This document shows, piece by piece, positions 26,950 to 37,192 of a stretch of 51,580 nt of DNA. The DNA is from Candidatus Sumerlaeaceae bacterium (GTDB lineage: Bacteria > Sumerlaeota > Sumerlaeia > Sumerlaeales > Sumerlaeaceae): the NCBI GenBank assembly GCA_019695055.1, contig JAIBAT010000172.1, forward strand, positions 1-51,580, written 5' to 3'. A program made the position numbers and the translations under genes. How positions within the stretch are numbered: the stretch's first letter is position 1; each line of letters starts with the position of its first letter. The notes under the pieces are model-generated. The model had not been told where the DNA came from. It saw only the letters and a program-made list of their open reading frames with translations, and searched no databases.

Positions 26950-28686
26950 TTATCTTCCACCCGTCTTTGCGATTTTCGCCCAGGTATCCTTGAGTGTCGC
27001 CGTTCGGTTAAAAACGGGTTTGCCGGGCCTGGAGTCCACGGGGTCGGCACAGAAGTAGCCGAGCCGCTCGAACTGGACGGGAGCGCCAGGTTTCGCGTCC
27101 GCGAGGGATGGTTCCAACCGACAATCCGTCAGCACTTCCAGCGAATTGGGATTAAGATTGTCGAGGTAGGTCTGCCCTTCGGCCACGTCGTCGGGATCTT
27201 CCTTCCGGAAAAGGTGATCGTACAGTCGGACCTCGGCGTTGATGGCGTGCTCCGCGGAAACCCAGTGGATGGTCGCCTTCACCTTGCGTCCGTCGGGCGA
27301 ATCACCGCCGCGGGTTGCCGGGTCATAGGTGCAGTGAACTTCCACGACATTGCCTGCCGAATCCTTTACGACTTCCTGGCAAGTGATGAAGTACCCGTAA
27401 CGCAGGCGCACCTCCCGCCCGGGTGAAAGCCGGTAGAACTTCGGTGGTGGAACTTCGCGGAAATCATCCTGCTCGATATAAAGGACTCTTGAAAACGGCA
27501 CTTTGCGCGTTCCGGCCGAGGGATCCTCGGGATTGTTGACCGCATCCATCTCTTCGGTCTGGCCTTCGGGGTAATTGGTCAGGACAACCTTGATGGGGCG
27601 CAGCACGGCCATCATGCGGGGGGCGCGCTTGTTGAGATCCTCGCGCAGGCAATGCTCCAGCATGGCGAAATCGACGACACTGTCATTCTTGGCCACACCG
27701 ACGCGCGAACACAAGTCGCGGATGGACTCGGGGGTGTAACCGCGCCGGCGAAAGCCGCTGATGGTGGGCATGCGCGGGTCATCCCAGCCGGAGACGTGCC
27801 CCCCGCGCACAAGCTCCAGGAACTTGCGCTTGCTCATGACCGTGTAAGTGAGGTTGAGGCGCGCGAACTCGATCTGTTGCGGGTGGTAAACGTCCAATTC
27901 GTTAAGGAACCAATCGTAAAGCGGCCGGTGGTCCTCGAACTCCAGGGTGCAGATGGAGTGGGTAATATGCTCGATGGAATCCGATATGCAGTGGGCATAA
28001 TCGTACATCGGGTAGATGCACCATTTGTCGCCCGTGCGGTGGTGGTGGGCCTTGAGAATCCGGTACATGACGGGGTCGCGCAGGTTGAGGTTGGGTGAGG
28101 CCATGTCGATCTTCGCACGCAGCGTCTTTGTGCCCTCGTCAAACTCGCCGGCGCGCATGCGCTGGAAAAGATCCAGATTCTCTTCTATACTACGATTGCG
28201 GAAAGGACTGTCCTTGCCGGGTGTCGTCAGCGTGCCGCGGGAGTGGCGCACCTGATCGGCGGTGAGGTCACACACGAAAGCCTTCCCCGCCTTGATGAGC
28301 TGAACGGCGTACTCGTACATCTGCTCGAAGTAATCGGAGGCGTAGAAGAGATTCTTGCCCCAGTCCCAGCCCAGCCAATGCACGTCGGCCTGGATGCTCT
28401 CGACGTATTCCGTCTCTTCCTTCTCGGGATTCGTGTCGTCAAATCGCAGGTGGCAGACGCTGTTGTTCTCGGCGGCGATTCCGAAGTTCAAGCAGATGGA
28501 TTTGGCGTGACCGATGTGAAGGTAGCCATTGGGCTCGGGGGGGAAGCGCGTTACGACGCGCCCATCCCACTTGCCGCTGGCATTGTCTTCTGCGACAATT
28601 TTGCGCACGAAATCGAGGGAACGCCCGGCGCCTTCCGACGCGTCGGGTCCCGGTTTACCGTCGGTTTCCTTGTTTGCTGAACTCAT
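26950..28686 (-). CDS. glnS: Glutaminyl-tRNA synthetase
   Basis: A 578-residue class I synthetase. The N-terminus ([23 protein letters not shown]) holds the HIGH motif. [10 protein letters not shown] binds the tRNA acceptor region, [11 protein letters not shown] is the KMSKS equivalent, and the C-terminal beta-barrels read the anticodon. It charges tRNA-Gln directly, so this organism need not rely on the transamidation route. GGAGCAGGA precedes the ATG. It is the first gene of a string glnS, small protein, nucleotidyltransferase, hom, with 49 bp to the small protein gene. gltX lies upstream in the same orientation. Confidence 0.97.
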   Translation of the reverse strand: MSSANKETDGKPGPDASEGAGRSLDFVRKIVAEDNASGKWDGRVVTRFPPEPNGYLHIGHAKSICLNFGIAAENNSVCHLRFDDTNPEKEETEYVESIQADVHWLGWDWGKNLFYASDYFEQMYEYAVQLIKAGKAFVCDLTADQVRHSRGTLTTPGKDSPFRNRSIEENLDLFQRMRAGEFDEGTKTLRAKIDMASPNLNLRDPVMYRILKAHHHRTGDKWCIYPMYDYAHCISDSIEHITHSICTLEFEDHRPLYDWFLNELDVYHPQQIEFARLNLTYTVMSKRKFLELVRGGHVSGWDDPRMPTISGFRRRGYTPESIRDLCSRVGVAKNDSVVDFAMLEHCLREDLNKRAPRMMAVLRPIKVVLTNYPEGQTEEMDAVNNPEDPSAGTRKVPFSRVLYIEQDDFREVPPPKFYRLSPGREVRLRYGYFITCQEVVKDSAGNVVEVHCTYDPATRGGDSPDGRKVKATIHWVSAEHAINAEVRLYDHLFRKEDPDDVAEGQTYLDNLNPNSLEVLTDCRLEPSLADAKPGAPVQFERLGYFCADPVDSRPGKPVFNRTATLKDTWAKIAKTGGR

Positions 28687-28775
28687 TCCTGCTCCGTCAA
28701 TTTTGGCGCGCCAGTGGCGGCGCGCTGCCAGTCATCAAAGGGAATCTGTTTCCAGCTATGCGCCCGCGCAACCTT

Positions 28776-30263
28776 TTATTGTGCGGTGGCCGAAAGCCGC
28801 GTGGCGCAGGCGGAGATACGACGGGCAACTTCCTCCCGCCCCATCAGGGCCATCACATGGAACAGGGAGGGTGAGGCCGTGCGGCCCGTCAGGGCGAGGC
28901 GGATCGGCTGCATCACGTTTCCAAACTTATACCCCCTGGCGTCACTCCATGTGCGGACGGCGGCCTCCATGGCGCCGCACCACTCATCGATGGGTCCAGT
29001 GGTCGGTGTTGGGGTGGCTGCCCAAGCATTGTCCAGCACGCCTGCGGACTCCACAAACTGAGAAATCTGCTCCGAGTTTCCGAGAAACTTCTTAGACGCC
29101 TTTTCCTCATACTCTGCCGGTGCTTCAAAAAAGTAGGACAGATTGTCCGCGAAATCGCTTAGAGTTCGCGAGCGCTCGATGGCGAGGTCAATGATGCTGT
29201 GGAGCCACTCTTCGGACGCCAATTCTGAATTTACAGCAAACCGAGACTTCAGCGTGGGAATCACGAGTTCGTAAATTTTGGATTTTGGCATCTCACGTAT
29301 GTACATGCCGTTCATCCACTGGAGCTTCTCGTGGTCAAATACGGCGGGGCTTTTCTTGACGCGGTCGAGGGAAAATTTCGAGACGATCTCATCCAGCGGC
29401 ATGATCTCGTTGAACTCGGCCTCGGGGGGCGCCCAACCCAGCAGGGACAGATAATTGACGAGAGCCTGGGGGAGGATTCCCTTCTCCTTGAACTCCATAA
29501 CGCCCGTCGCGCCGTGGCGCTTGCTGAGTTTCTGCTTGTCGGGCCCAAGGATCAGCGGCAGATGCGCGAATCGCGGCGGCGTGGCTCCAAGGGCGTTGTA
29601 AATCAGCATCTGTTTGGGTGTGTTGGACACGTGGTCCTCGCCGCGGCAGATGTGAGTGATGCCCATATCAATGTCGTCCACTACATTGGTGAAATTATAG
29701 AGCGGCGATCCGTCGCCGCGGGCGATGACAAAATCCCCGATGTTCGCGTTTTCCACGTCGATACGGCCATAGACCATGTCATCGAAACCCGTGGTCTCGC
29801 CTTCCGGCGCCAGGATCCGGATCACAAACGACCCGCCTGCAGCCTCATACTTTTCCATTTCGCCCGGCTCCAGCATTGCCCGGTTGTAGGCAAAAATTCT
29901 TCCGTCTGTCCGCGCCTTTCCGCGCAACTCCTCAAGTCGTTCCTTGGGGCAGTAGCATTTGTAGGCCTTTCCTTCGGTGAGCAACCGATCCAGATATTCC
30001 TTGTGCCGGTCGGCGCGCTGGCGTTGGTAAACGACCGGCTCGTCTGGAGTAAGCCCAAGCCAATCCAGTGACGTCAGAATCTGCTGCGTTGCCTCCTCCG
30101 TGGAACGCTCAAGGTCCGTGTCCTCGATGCGAAGGAGGAAGGTGCCCCCCATGTGGCGTGCGTAAAGCCAGTTGAAAAGCGCAGCCCGCGCGCTGCCGAT
30201 GTGCAGATATCCTGTGGGGCTGGGCGCAAACCTTACCCGAATCTTCGTGCTGTCAGTCGTCAT
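28776..30263 (-). CDS. gltX: Glutamate-tRNA ligase
   Basis: A 495-residue class I synthetase when started at the ATG at 30263; the frame is open upstream but that part has no family match, and the usual start is a few residues before IRVRFAPSPTGYLHIG. Motifs are PTGYLHIGSAR (HIGH), LLRIEDTDLERS, ICRGEDHVSNTPKQ, and KLSKRHGATGV (KMSKS). It is expected to charge tRNA-Glu in the cytoplasm. With glnS 89 bp downstream the genes for Glu and Gln synthetases are adjacent. It is divergent from yqeY. Confidence 0.96.
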   Translation of the reverse strand: MTTDSTKIRVRFAPSPTGYLHIGSARAALFNWLYARHMGGTFLLRIEDTDLERSTEEATQQILTSLDWLGLTPDEPVVYQRQRADRHKEYLDRLLTEGKAYKCYCPKERLEELRGKARTDGRIFAYNRAMLEPGEMEKYEAAGGSFVIRILAPEGETTGFDDMVYGRIDVENANIGDFVIARGDGSPLYNFTNVVDDIDMGITHICRGEDHVSNTPKQMLIYNALGATPPRFAHLPLILGPDKQKLSKRHGATGVMEFKEKGILPQALVNYLSLLGWAPPEAEFNEIMPLDEIVSKFSLDRVKKSPAVFDHEKLQWMNGMYIREMPKSKIYELVIPTLKSRFAVNSELASEEWLHSIIDLAIERSRTLSDFADNLSYFFEAPAEYEEKASKKFLGNSEQISQFVESAGVLDNAWAATPTPTTGPIDEWCGAMEAAVRTWSDARGYKFGNVMQPIRLALTGRTASPSLFHVMALMGREEVARRISACATRLSATAQ

Positions 30264-30390
30264 GGGATTCAATTCCATGTCATGGCGGCTAATTATTCGG
30301 AAATTCCCCGCCTTGGCCGCGCTGGAATACTTGCCCCCGCCGTGGGTGTAGTGAACATCCAGACCACAGACCGAAAGAACGGGTGATCCC

Positions 30391-30816
30391 ATGGACATCA
30401 AGGCCCAGATCCAAAAAGACCGCATGGAAGCGATGAAAACCAGGAATGCCGCCGCGAAATCCACATTGGATTACATCCTTGGCGAGATCCAGAAGAAGGA
30501 AAAGGATCCTTCGGCCAAAGGCGACATTGCCACTGCCGTCATCGCGGCCTACCTGAAGTCCCTGCGCGAGTTCATTGCCCAGTTTGCCACGGAGCGTCCG
30601 GAGCAGTCGGCCGTGTACCAGGCTGAAATCACCCAGCTCGAGCAATACCTGCCCAAGCAGCTTTCCGCAGACGAGCTCCGAGCCGAAATCCAGGCATTGC
30701 AAGCTGCGGGTCAGGACAAGAAGGGCCTGATCATGAAAGCGTTAAAGGAAAAGCATGGTGCTGCGATGGATGGTAAGGCCGCTGCAACAATCCTGGATGA
30801 ACTGGGAATCAAGTAA
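30391..30816 (+). CDS. yqeY: GatB/YqeY domain protein
   Basis: A 141-residue protein. It is helical throughout, with the YqeY pattern MKTRNAAAKSTLDYILGEIQKKEK, YLPKQLSADELRAEIQ and a C-terminal DKKGLIMKALKEKHGAAMDGKAAATILDELG. The last part is homologous to the tail of GatB, the tRNA-dependent amidotransferase subunit. Free-standing YqeY has no settled function, though tRNA interaction is suspected. It is divergent from gltX across 127 bp and converges on the GT-C glycosyltransferase gene with a 21-bp gap. Length is normal for the family. Confidence 0.93.
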   Translation: MDIKAQIQKDRMEAMKTRNAAAKSTLDYILGEIQKKEKDPSAKGDIATAVIAAYLKSLREFIAQFATERPEQSAVYQAEITQLEQYLPKQLSADELRAEIQALQAAGQDKKGLIMKALKEKHGAAMDGKAAATILDELGIK

Positions 30817-30837
30817 TCCGGCGCCTGAAAGAACCGG

Positions 30838-32535
30838 CTACTTGATTTCTGTTTCTGGCTCCGGCTCGGGCTTGATTTTGGGAACCGCCGGCTCCGCGAC
30901 AGGCTCCTGACGGGCATCCTTGCGGGCCTGGATTTCCTCCGGGGACCCCGTCCGGACATACTTTCGCACAATGGTTTGCTCGGCCTTGCTCAGCAACCGG
31001 TCCTTTGTCATTCGCCATTCGGTCTCGCGGTTCTCAAACCATTCCTTGCCCGACGAACGGTAGGCTTGGCGTCCGACAAGGCGGTAATCATTGTTGAACA
31101 TGACATAAACGCGGACCTTGCCGGCCACGGCGGCGGTTAGTTTGGCGTCCATGTCCTGGTTGGAATCCTTCGATGTGATCTTTTCACCCTTGATGCCGCC
31201 GCTGTAACGCTCCACGGCCTTTTCCAGACCGCCGTACTTGATGAATATTAACGCGTCCTTGTTCGGGTCAAAATTCTCCTTCTGAAGGTAAAGAAACAGG
31301 TCGTAAACCCCCATCCCCTTGTCAGAGAGGGATTTCACATTGTAGAAGCTCATCAGCCCGACGAATACGAGCCCCATGGCAATCTTGCCTGCCTTGGTCG
31401 GCGTTGCATCCACCCCTGCGGCCAGCAGCATGACCAGCGGGGGGAGGCAGATGACAAAGTACTCGGGCAGTAATTCGACACGCGAGACAAAGCTTCCCAG
31501 GATCAGGATGCCCAGCGCGGGCAACGCAAAGGCAAACCATTGGAACAGGAGAAACGAAGCAAGGCTCATGCGTTTCCACTGACCCACGACGTCCTGCGTT
31601 TCGTCAATCCACACCACGTTCTCGGGCAGGGAAGCCGCCTCTTCGGCGCGCTTGCGATAGTAAAGGAAACTCAAAATCAGGCAGGCAAAGACAAAGACAT
31701 ACATGAATGCCTGGAAGAACTGCGTGGCGCCATGGCGGTCAAAATCCCCAAGAAGCACGGCGATCAGTCCGCGCACCACATCGTCAATCTGGGGCGCGGC
31801 GATGTCGAATTTCTTCGGGAAATTTTGTTCGATGTAAACCACGCTGAATATCACGATCGCGATCTGCACGAAAAGGCCTGCCATGCTGACAAGGAGGAAT
31901 GGCCGGGGCGTCTTGCGCGGCCTGACCATGGCAAACACAAAGTGCGCAAACAGCACGAACCAGAAGAGCGGGTGGGTTAACGCCCCCAGTGACGCGGAGA
32001 TGCTGTAAAGCGTCCAGTTGCGGGAACCGCCCTCATCGAGGCTGCGGACACAGAAATAATTCGCAAGCACCGCCCACAGGCTCAGCAGGGCGAATGGCGT
32101 GGCGTCGTTGGAAATCGAAACCAGAGTTGGGTTAAAAGCGAATCCCAACAGCGCAACGGCAAATGCCGTGCCCCGCAGATATCGCTGGCCGTAAAAGAAA
32201 AACGCAACGCACGTCAAAAGCCCAAACGCCACGGACGGCAAACGCATGATGAGTTCGTTGGTCGCGGTTGCGTAATTGCCCCACAGCTTTATGAATTCAT
32301 AATAAAGAGGCAGGGCTCCAACGAACATCGCATGCAAAAGCGGAGGGCGCTTGCCTCCCACGAAATCGAGGGTAAAAAACTCGGACCCGAAAAACTCCGA
32401 ATAGGAGACGTGAACCAGGCGCAAGAAGGCCGCCAGCAGCATCGCCACAACCGCAACGATGATTTCCTCGCGGGGCAGCGTTCGCTGCTTGAAAGTCTCG
32501 GGAGGCGGGGCCTCCGCGACCGTGTTGTTCGTCAT
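30838..32535 (-). CDS. GT39/ArnT-like polytopic glycosyltransferase
   Basis: A 565-residue membrane protein if started at the ATG at 32535; a TTG at 32577 would add 14 residues. About ten membrane helices are followed by a soluble C-terminal domain of about 170 residues ending in a Pro/Glu-rich tail. The overall plan and the first loop (RLVHVSYSEFFGSEFFTLDF, then RPPLLHAMFVGALPLYYEFIKLWG) resemble GT-C enzymes of the PMT/ArnT group. The usual catalytic Asp-Glu of the first loop appears as Ser-Glu. These use polyprenyl-phosphate sugars outside the membrane. The polyprenyl-phosphate mannose synthase gene just upstream would supply the donor, so protein or lipid mannosylation is a fair inference. 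Confidence 0.78.
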   Translation of the reverse strand: MTNNTVAEAPPPETFKQRTLPREEIIVAVVAMLLAAFLRLVHVSYSEFFGSEFFTLDFVGGKRPPLLHAMFVGALPLYYEFIKLWGNYATATNELIMRLPSVAFGLLTCVAFFFYGQRYLRGTAFAVALLGFAFNPTLVSISNDATPFALLSLWAVLANYFCVRSLDEGGSRNWTLYSISASLGALTHPLFWFVLFAHFVFAMVRPRKTPRPFLLVSMAGLFVQIAIVIFSVVYIEQNFPKKFDIAAPQIDDVVRGLIAVLLGDFDRHGATQFFQAFMYVFVFACLILSFLYYRKRAEEAASLPENVVWIDETQDVVGQWKRMSLASFLLFQWFAFALPALGILILGSFVSRVELLPEYFVICLPPLVMLLAAGVDATPTKAGKIAMGLVFVGLMSFYNVKSLSDKGMGVYDLFLYLQKENFDPNKDALIFIKYGGLEKAVERYSGGIKGEKITSKDSNQDMDAKLTAAVAGKVRVYVMFNNDYRLVGRQAYRSSGKEWFENRETEWRMTKDRLLSKAEQTIVRKYVRTGSPEEIQARKDARQEPVAEPAVPKIKPEPEPETEIK

Positions 32536-32652
32536 GTTGGAATCTGGCTCAGGCACTGCATTCACACTGTTTAGCAATCCTACGGTAAGGCATAGTGCAA
32601 GTATATCTTCCTATTCGGCACCCGGCACATGAAAGCCGAGGCGGCCTTGGGA

Positions 32653-33357
32653 CTACCTCCTGAAACGCAATTTCGGCATGTAGATCAGGCTGCGTACCAT
32701 GATTTTGGCGTTAAAGGTGCTTTGGCCCGCACGGCGTTCTTCGAAGAGTATGGGGCGCTCGGCGAACTTCAGCCCGGCACGGCGGGCCTCATGGAGCACC
32801 TCCTGCACGATCTCCGGGCCGCGGGCCGTCATCTTCTCCCAAGGGATGGCTTCGAGGGCGCGGCGGCTGAAGACTCGGAAACCGCTGGTGCAGTCGCGGA
32901 TGGGCAGCCCGAGCAGTACCTGAATGTAAAAATTGGCGCCATAGGTAATGAGCGTCCGCGTAAACGCCCGCCCTTGTTCCCCACCGCCATGGATCAGCCG
33001 CGAACCGACGACCAAATCCGCCTCGCAGGAGCGTATAGGCTCAACCAGGGACGGGATGAACCGCGGATTGTGGGAGAAATCGGCATCCATTTCGACAACT
33101 ACATCCGCGCCATGATCCCGCGCCCACCGGAATCCGGCCAGTCCGGCTGTCCCCCGCCCCTTCTCGTTGACCCGATGAAGTAAATGGACTCGTGGTTCCC
33201 GGGCCGCCAGATCGCCGACAATCTTCCAAGTTCCGTCCGGCGAGTTATCGTCAATGACCAGCACCTCGTACTCAGTGCCCAAAGCGAGGAGTTCCTCGAT
33301 CAGCGGCCCGATGTTCTCAGACTCGTTATAGGTGGGTAGTGTGGCAACAATCTTCAT
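32653..33357 (-). CDS. Polyprenyl-phosphate mannosyltransferase (DPM1-like GT2)
   Basis: A 234-residue GT2 glycosyltransferase closely resembling dolichol/polyprenol-phosphate mannose synthases: MKIVATLPTYNESENI, VLVIDDNSPDGTW, the metal-binding VVVEMDADFSHNPRFIP, LVVGSRLIHGG and RDCTSGFRVFSRRALE. It transfers mannose from GDP-mannose to polyprenyl phosphate at the inner membrane face. There is no membrane domain at the end, as in the soluble type. It is followed 117 bp later by the GT-C gene in the same orientation, a donor/acceptor arrangement. A weak gap of about 240 bp lies upstream. Confidence 0.92.
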   Translation of the reverse strand: MKIVATLPTYNESENIGPLIEELLALGTEYEVLVIDDNSPDGTWKIVGDLAAREPRVHLLHRVNEKGRGTAGLAGFRWARDHGADVVVEMDADFSHNPRFIPSLVEPIRSCEADLVVGSRLIHGGGEQGRAFTRTLITYGANFYIQVLLGLPIRDCTSGFRVFSRRALEAIPWEKMTARGPEIVQEVLHEARRAGLKFAERPILFEERRAGQSTFNAKIMVRSLIYMPKLRFRR

Positions 33358-33567
33358 TTTGGGGGAATTGAGGCGAGACGAACGGGATTTGTAAGAAGAA
33401 AATGCATGGCAAGGGAGGGGCTGTGGCCTTGGTTCCGCGGGCTTTCGGGGTGGAGCTCTTGAAGATTGAATCCACCTCTTCCGAGGCTTCCCGCTAACGT
33501 CGACTCCATATCATATCTGATTGCGTAACTCGTCAGGAAATCCTGCCGGGCATGGGGCTACGCAAAG
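33358..33567. other. Spacer between mannose synthase and aqpZ
   Basis: About 210 bp without a gene. A likely promoter for the mannose synthase should lie here but no convincing -10/-35 pair was found. No tRNA-like or other recognisable RNA structure is seen. Confidence 0.4.
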
Positions 33568-33593
33568 TTTTCCGCGTTTTTCCAAGCGGAAAA
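33568..33593 (-). terminator. Possible terminator hairpin after aqpZ
   Basis: TTTTCCGC, ten bases, GCGGAAAA form an 8-bp stem starting 2 bp after the aqpZ stop. The stem ends in A/T pairs and only a short T stretch follows on the minus strand, so it is a moderate candidate. Confidence 0.5.
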
Positions 33594-33594
33594 A

Positions 33595-34332
33595 TCATGC
33601 GGATTTGTCAGGTCTGCCGGCCATGAGGGGATAGATAATCCCAGCCAGGATCGCGCCGACGATTGGCGCCAACCAGAACAGCCATAACTGTTGCAAAGCC
33701 CACCCACCGACGAACAGGGCGGGGCCCGTGCTGCGGGCTGGATTGACCGAGAGGTTTGTTACTGGAATGCCGATAAGGTGGATCAGCGTCAGCCCGAGGC
33801 CAATGGCAATGGGGGCAAAGCCCTGGGGAGCCCGACTGTCGGTCGCACCGAGAATGATCAGAAGAAAGAAGAAGGTCAGCACCACCTCGGCGACAAGCCC
33901 GGCGACCATGGTATAGCCGCCCGGCGAGTGGGTTCCGTAACCATTGGACGCGAAACCTCCTGCCAGTGAGAAACCAGAATTGCCGCAGGCGATGACGTAC
34001 AGAACCGCCGAACCCGCCACTGCCCCAAGCACCTGAGAAATGATGTAGCCGGGTAGCTGCGATGCCTTGAACCGGCCACCAACAACCAGGCCGACGGAAA
34101 CGGCCGGGTTGAGGTGGCATCCCGAAATGTGCCCAATGGCAAACGCCATGGTCAGGACTGTAAGGCCGAAAGCCAGGGAAACGCCAGCAAGCCCAATGCC
34201 GAGGTTAATGGGAGTGGCACCCTCTGTGGCGAGAAACTTCGCCGCAAGCACGGCGCTGCCGCAGCCGCCAAAAGTTAGCCAGAATGTGCCGAAAAACTCT
34301 GCAAGCAATGCGTTCTTGGTTTTCATTTTCAC
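33595..34332 (-). CDS. aqpZ: Aquaporin Z
   Basis: A 245-residue six-helix water channel close to E. coli AqpZ ([39 protein letters not shown] and [16 protein letters not shown] are near-identical segments). The two NPA loops are [15 protein letters not shown] and [11 protein letters not shown]. The selectivity Phe (GTFW) and Arg (NPARS) are present. A Cys stands where E. coli has Gly just before the first NPA (SGCHLNPA). Two tandem ATG codons (34332 and 34326) follow GGTGAAA. It conducts water across the inner membrane. Its presence with little divergence from proteobacterial forms could reflect transfer, but aquaporins are conserved in general. Confidence 0.95.
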   Translation of the reverse strand: MKMKTKNALLAEFFGTFWLTFGGCGSAVLAAKFLATEGATPINLGIGLAGVSLAFGLTVLTMAFAIGHISGCHLNPAVSVGLVVGGRFKASQLPGYIISQVLGAVAGSAVLYVIACGNSGFSLAGGFASNGYGTHSPGGYTMVAGLVAEVVLTFFFLLIILGATDSRAPQGFAPIAIGLGLTLIHLIGIPVTNLSVNPARSTGPALFVGGWALQQLWLFWLAPIVGAILAGIIYPLMAGRPDKSA

Positions 34333-34509
34333 CGGTTTCCTGCGTCAGATTTTGAGGCCGTGCATTTCCGCAACGACGTGAAGTCGCGAAACGAAGTAAT
34401 GCAACCAATATCCAATTCCCGTGGTAAGTTGGTCCCACGTGCGCCTATGCGGTTTTCCCTTGGCGGGAATTGAGATAAACTCTATTTGCCTTGTAGGAAG
34501 AAACTGCAA

Positions 34510-37122
34510 ATGAAGCGACATCGCGGTACGGAGACGCAAGCGGCCCGAGGAATGGGTGGCGCGCGGGTTTGGGGCATGGCGATTATGCTACTGGCCTCGT
34601 GCGTCCTTGCATCCGGGCAAACCGGGCCGTTTGCCGGGGGAGACATTATCGTAAAGTATCGCGGCGCCCCCACCCATCAGGGGGCGGAGAGCTTTGCGGC
34701 AGCGCGTGGCCTCTGGTTCAAACAGAAGATGGTCCTGCCGAACCTTCTGGTCGTGGATGGAGGACAGGCGCCGGAAAAGGTGCTGGCGGGCTTGGCAGCG
34801 GACCCTGCAGTGGAGTACGCCGTCCGCAGCCGCAACGTGGCCCTCACAGCCGTGCCCAATGACCCGTCCTTCGGGCTCCAGTGGCAGCTTCAAAACACCG
34901 GCCAGACGGGGGGAACTCCCGGGGCCGACATTCAGGCCACGGGCGCCTGGGACGTTACGACGGGCAGCGCGAGCCTCATCATTGGGATTCCGGATACAGG
35001 CACGTACTGGCTGCACCCGGACCTGGCCAGCCGCATCTGGGTAAACCCGGGTGAGATTCCCACCAACGGAATTGATGACGACGGCAACGGCTTCATTGAC
35101 GACGTGAACGGCTGGAATTTCTGGGACAACAACAACGTGATTTTTACAGGCAACTCCCACGGAACCAGCGTGGCGGGGGCGGCCGCCGCGGCCACCAACA
35201 ACGGCGTTGGTGTGGCTGGGGTGGATTGGAATGCGCGGATCCTTGTGGCAAACTGTTTCAGTTCAGCGGGCAGCGGCACGGATGTGACGGTTACGAACGG
35301 GGTCGCTTATGCGATCAAAATGGGTGCGAAGGTCGTGAATGCGAGTTGGGGGGACACCTATCAGTCGCCTGTTTATGTGGACATGGCGCTTTACGCGGAG
35401 CAGAATGGCGTGCTGATCGTGCCGGCATCGGGCAATTTCGGGTTTGATGGCGACGCACATCCGTTTTATCCGGCGGCGCTGCCCTATGATAGCATCCTGA
35501 GTGTGGGCGGCTCAACGAACACAGACGACTGGATTTACAATTACGGTTCACGGACGATCGGGATCTCTGCGCCGGCGCAATTGGTCTACCTGCCGAACTC
35601 AGGTGGGTATGCCGCTGGTAGCGGCACGAGCTATGCGGCGCCGCTGGTAACTGGCGCTGCATCCCTGGTGCGCAGTGCGTTTCCCGGTGCCACGCCGGCG
35701 CAGGTTAAGTACCGTCTCATGGCAAACGCCGACGTGAAACTTGCCGAGCGCAACGTTGTCTCCGGCCGGCTGAATGTGGCAGCGGCAGTCGGCCTGAATG
35801 ATGCCATTCCGCCGGCAACAATCTCGAATCTCATGATTGAAAAGGTGGCACACAACGGCGTGATCCTGAGATTTACGACTCCGGGGGACAACGGAATGAG
35901 TGGCCAGGCTTCGCTTTACCAGGTGCGGGTCTCGACGCAGCCGCTCAGCCTGGCGAATTTCTATACCGTGCCCCAAGCCATACCAAGTCGTAGGCCATCA
36001 GCTCCGGGGACCGCGGAGAAACTGATTCTTAACAACCTCGACGAAGGCCAACAATATTATTTTGCAGTGCGCGCTGTGGACAAGGCGGGAAACGCAGGTG
36101 GACTATCGAATAGTGTCTCTGCCAGCCTTCCTGCGAGCAATACGCTCTTCTTCGACGCTTGCGATTCGGTGAACCCGGTGTGGACGGCGGTGGGCTTCGG
36201 CCTGACACCGGGCGACGCGCACACTGGGGGCAATTCGTGGCAGGACAGCCCAAACGCTGCTTACACTACCGGAACGGTTTCCACGCTCACCAGCAGCGGT
36301 TTCAACCTGTCGGGTCTGGCCCGCCCGCGCTTGAGCTATTACGTTCAGTACAGTTTCACGACCCGGCTCGACCAGCAGGATCGCATGGAAGTTCAGGTGT
36401 CCACGGATGGCGGCGCGACCTGGATCCCGGTCCGCAAGTATCGCAACAGCTACTCACCATGGCTGCGTGAAGTGGTGCCTCTGGACCAGTTTGTAGGTGC
36501 GACAAACCTGCGGGTCCGGTTTTACGTGGTTTCCGACGGCGACATCTTCGTGGATGATGGGGCCTATTTGGATGACATTCGGATCTACAATGCAGGTTCG
36601 CCCGTGCCGGAGTCTTTGGAGACAACCGTGGAAAGCGTGGATTTTTACAAGGTGACGACGCGGCAGCCGGCTTACGACGAAACACCCTCCTATGACATTT
36701 GGACACAGCAGTTTGGCCTGAAGTCCCGGGCGCCCCGGCTGGAGTCCATGACAGCCAAGTCCATCGCCGCCGGAACATCCGGGGCCACAGCGCGTTTCAC
36801 ACCCGTGATTACCACTCCCGGCACCTACGACGTGCGCGCGACATGGCATAACGTGGCCAGCGCCAACAATGTAACTTTCCGGGTGAACCACGCGGACGGC
36901 AGCACCACATTCTCGCTCAATCAGGGCGCCGGCAACGCGAACACTTGGATGGCCCTTGGGACGTACCGGTTCAACTATGGCCAGAATCCTGCTACAGGAT
37001 CAGTAGTCATCGATGCGTCAACGGCCTCGGGTGGCGATGTTTACGCCGACGCCGTACAGTGGCGGTTGGTCAACTACGATGTGGAATCGGCAGGGGCTGG
37101 CCTGTGGGCGCTTTATGACTAA
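34510..37122 (+). CDS. Secreted subtilase (S8) with fibronectin-like and golvesin-like domains
   Basis: An 870-residue serine protease. The ATG at 34510 has GTAGGAAG 10 bp upstream; a TTG at 34486 is less likely. After a basic leader and hydrophobic signal (VWGMAIMLLASCVLASGQ) comes a short propeptide. The S8 domain has Asp162 (IPDTGTYW), His217 (NSHGTSVAG), oxyanion ASGNFG and Ser374 (GSGTSYAAPLV), so the triad is complete. A Ca2+-type loop (NGIDDDGNGFIDDVNGW) is present. A fibronectin type III-like module follows (about 430-535), then a beta-sandwich like MAM or jellyroll domains (FFDACDSVNPVW...), and a golvesin-like C-terminus (ATARFTPVITTPGTYDVRATW). It is probably an extracellular degrader of proteins. 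No sorting tag is visible. Confidence 0.9.
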   Translation: MKRHRGTETQAARGMGGARVWGMAIMLLASCVLASGQTGPFAGGDIIVKYRGAPTHQGAESFAAARGLWFKQKMVLPNLLVVDGGQAPEKVLAGLAADPAVEYAVRSRNVALTAVPNDPSFGLQWQLQNTGQTGGTPGADIQATGAWDVTTGSASLIIGIPDTGTYWLHPDLASRIWVNPGEIPTNGIDDDGNGFIDDVNGWNFWDNNNVIFTGNSHGTSVAGAAAAATNNGVGVAGVDWNARILVANCFSSAGSGTDVTVTNGVAYAIKMGAKVVNASWGDTYQSPVYVDMALYAEQNGVLIVPASGNFGFDGDAHPFYPAALPYDSILSVGGSTNTDDWIYNYGSRTIGISAPAQLVYLPNSGGYAAGSGTSYAAPLVTGAASLVRSAFPGATPAQVKYRLMANADVKLAERNVVSGRLNVAAAVGLNDAIPPATISNLMIEKVAHNGVILRFTTPGDNGMSGQASLYQVRVSTQPLSLANFYTVPQAIPSRRPSAPGTAEKLILNNLDEGQQYYFAVRAVDKAGNAGGLSNSVSASLPASNTLFFDACDSVNPVWTAVGFGLTPGDAHTGGNSWQDSPNAAYTTGTVSTLTSSGFNLSGLARPRLSYYVQYSFTTRLDQQDRMEVQVSTDGGATWIPVRKYRNSYSPWLREVVPLDQFVGATNLRVRFYVVSDGDIFVDDGAYLDDIRIYNAGSPVPESLETTVESVDFYKVTTRQPAYDETPSYDIWTQQFGLKSRAPRLESMTAKSIAAGTSGATARFTPVITTPGTYDVRATWHNVASANNVTFRVNHADGSTTFSLNQGAGNANTWMALGTYRFNYGQNPATGSVVIDASTASGGDVYADAVQWRLVNYDVESAGAGLWALYD

Positions 37123-37192
37123 AATTCCTTGCCCTGCTGCTGTATATGGGCCGGTGTTAAGCATACCATCAGTGACTTGAGGACCGTTTTTC

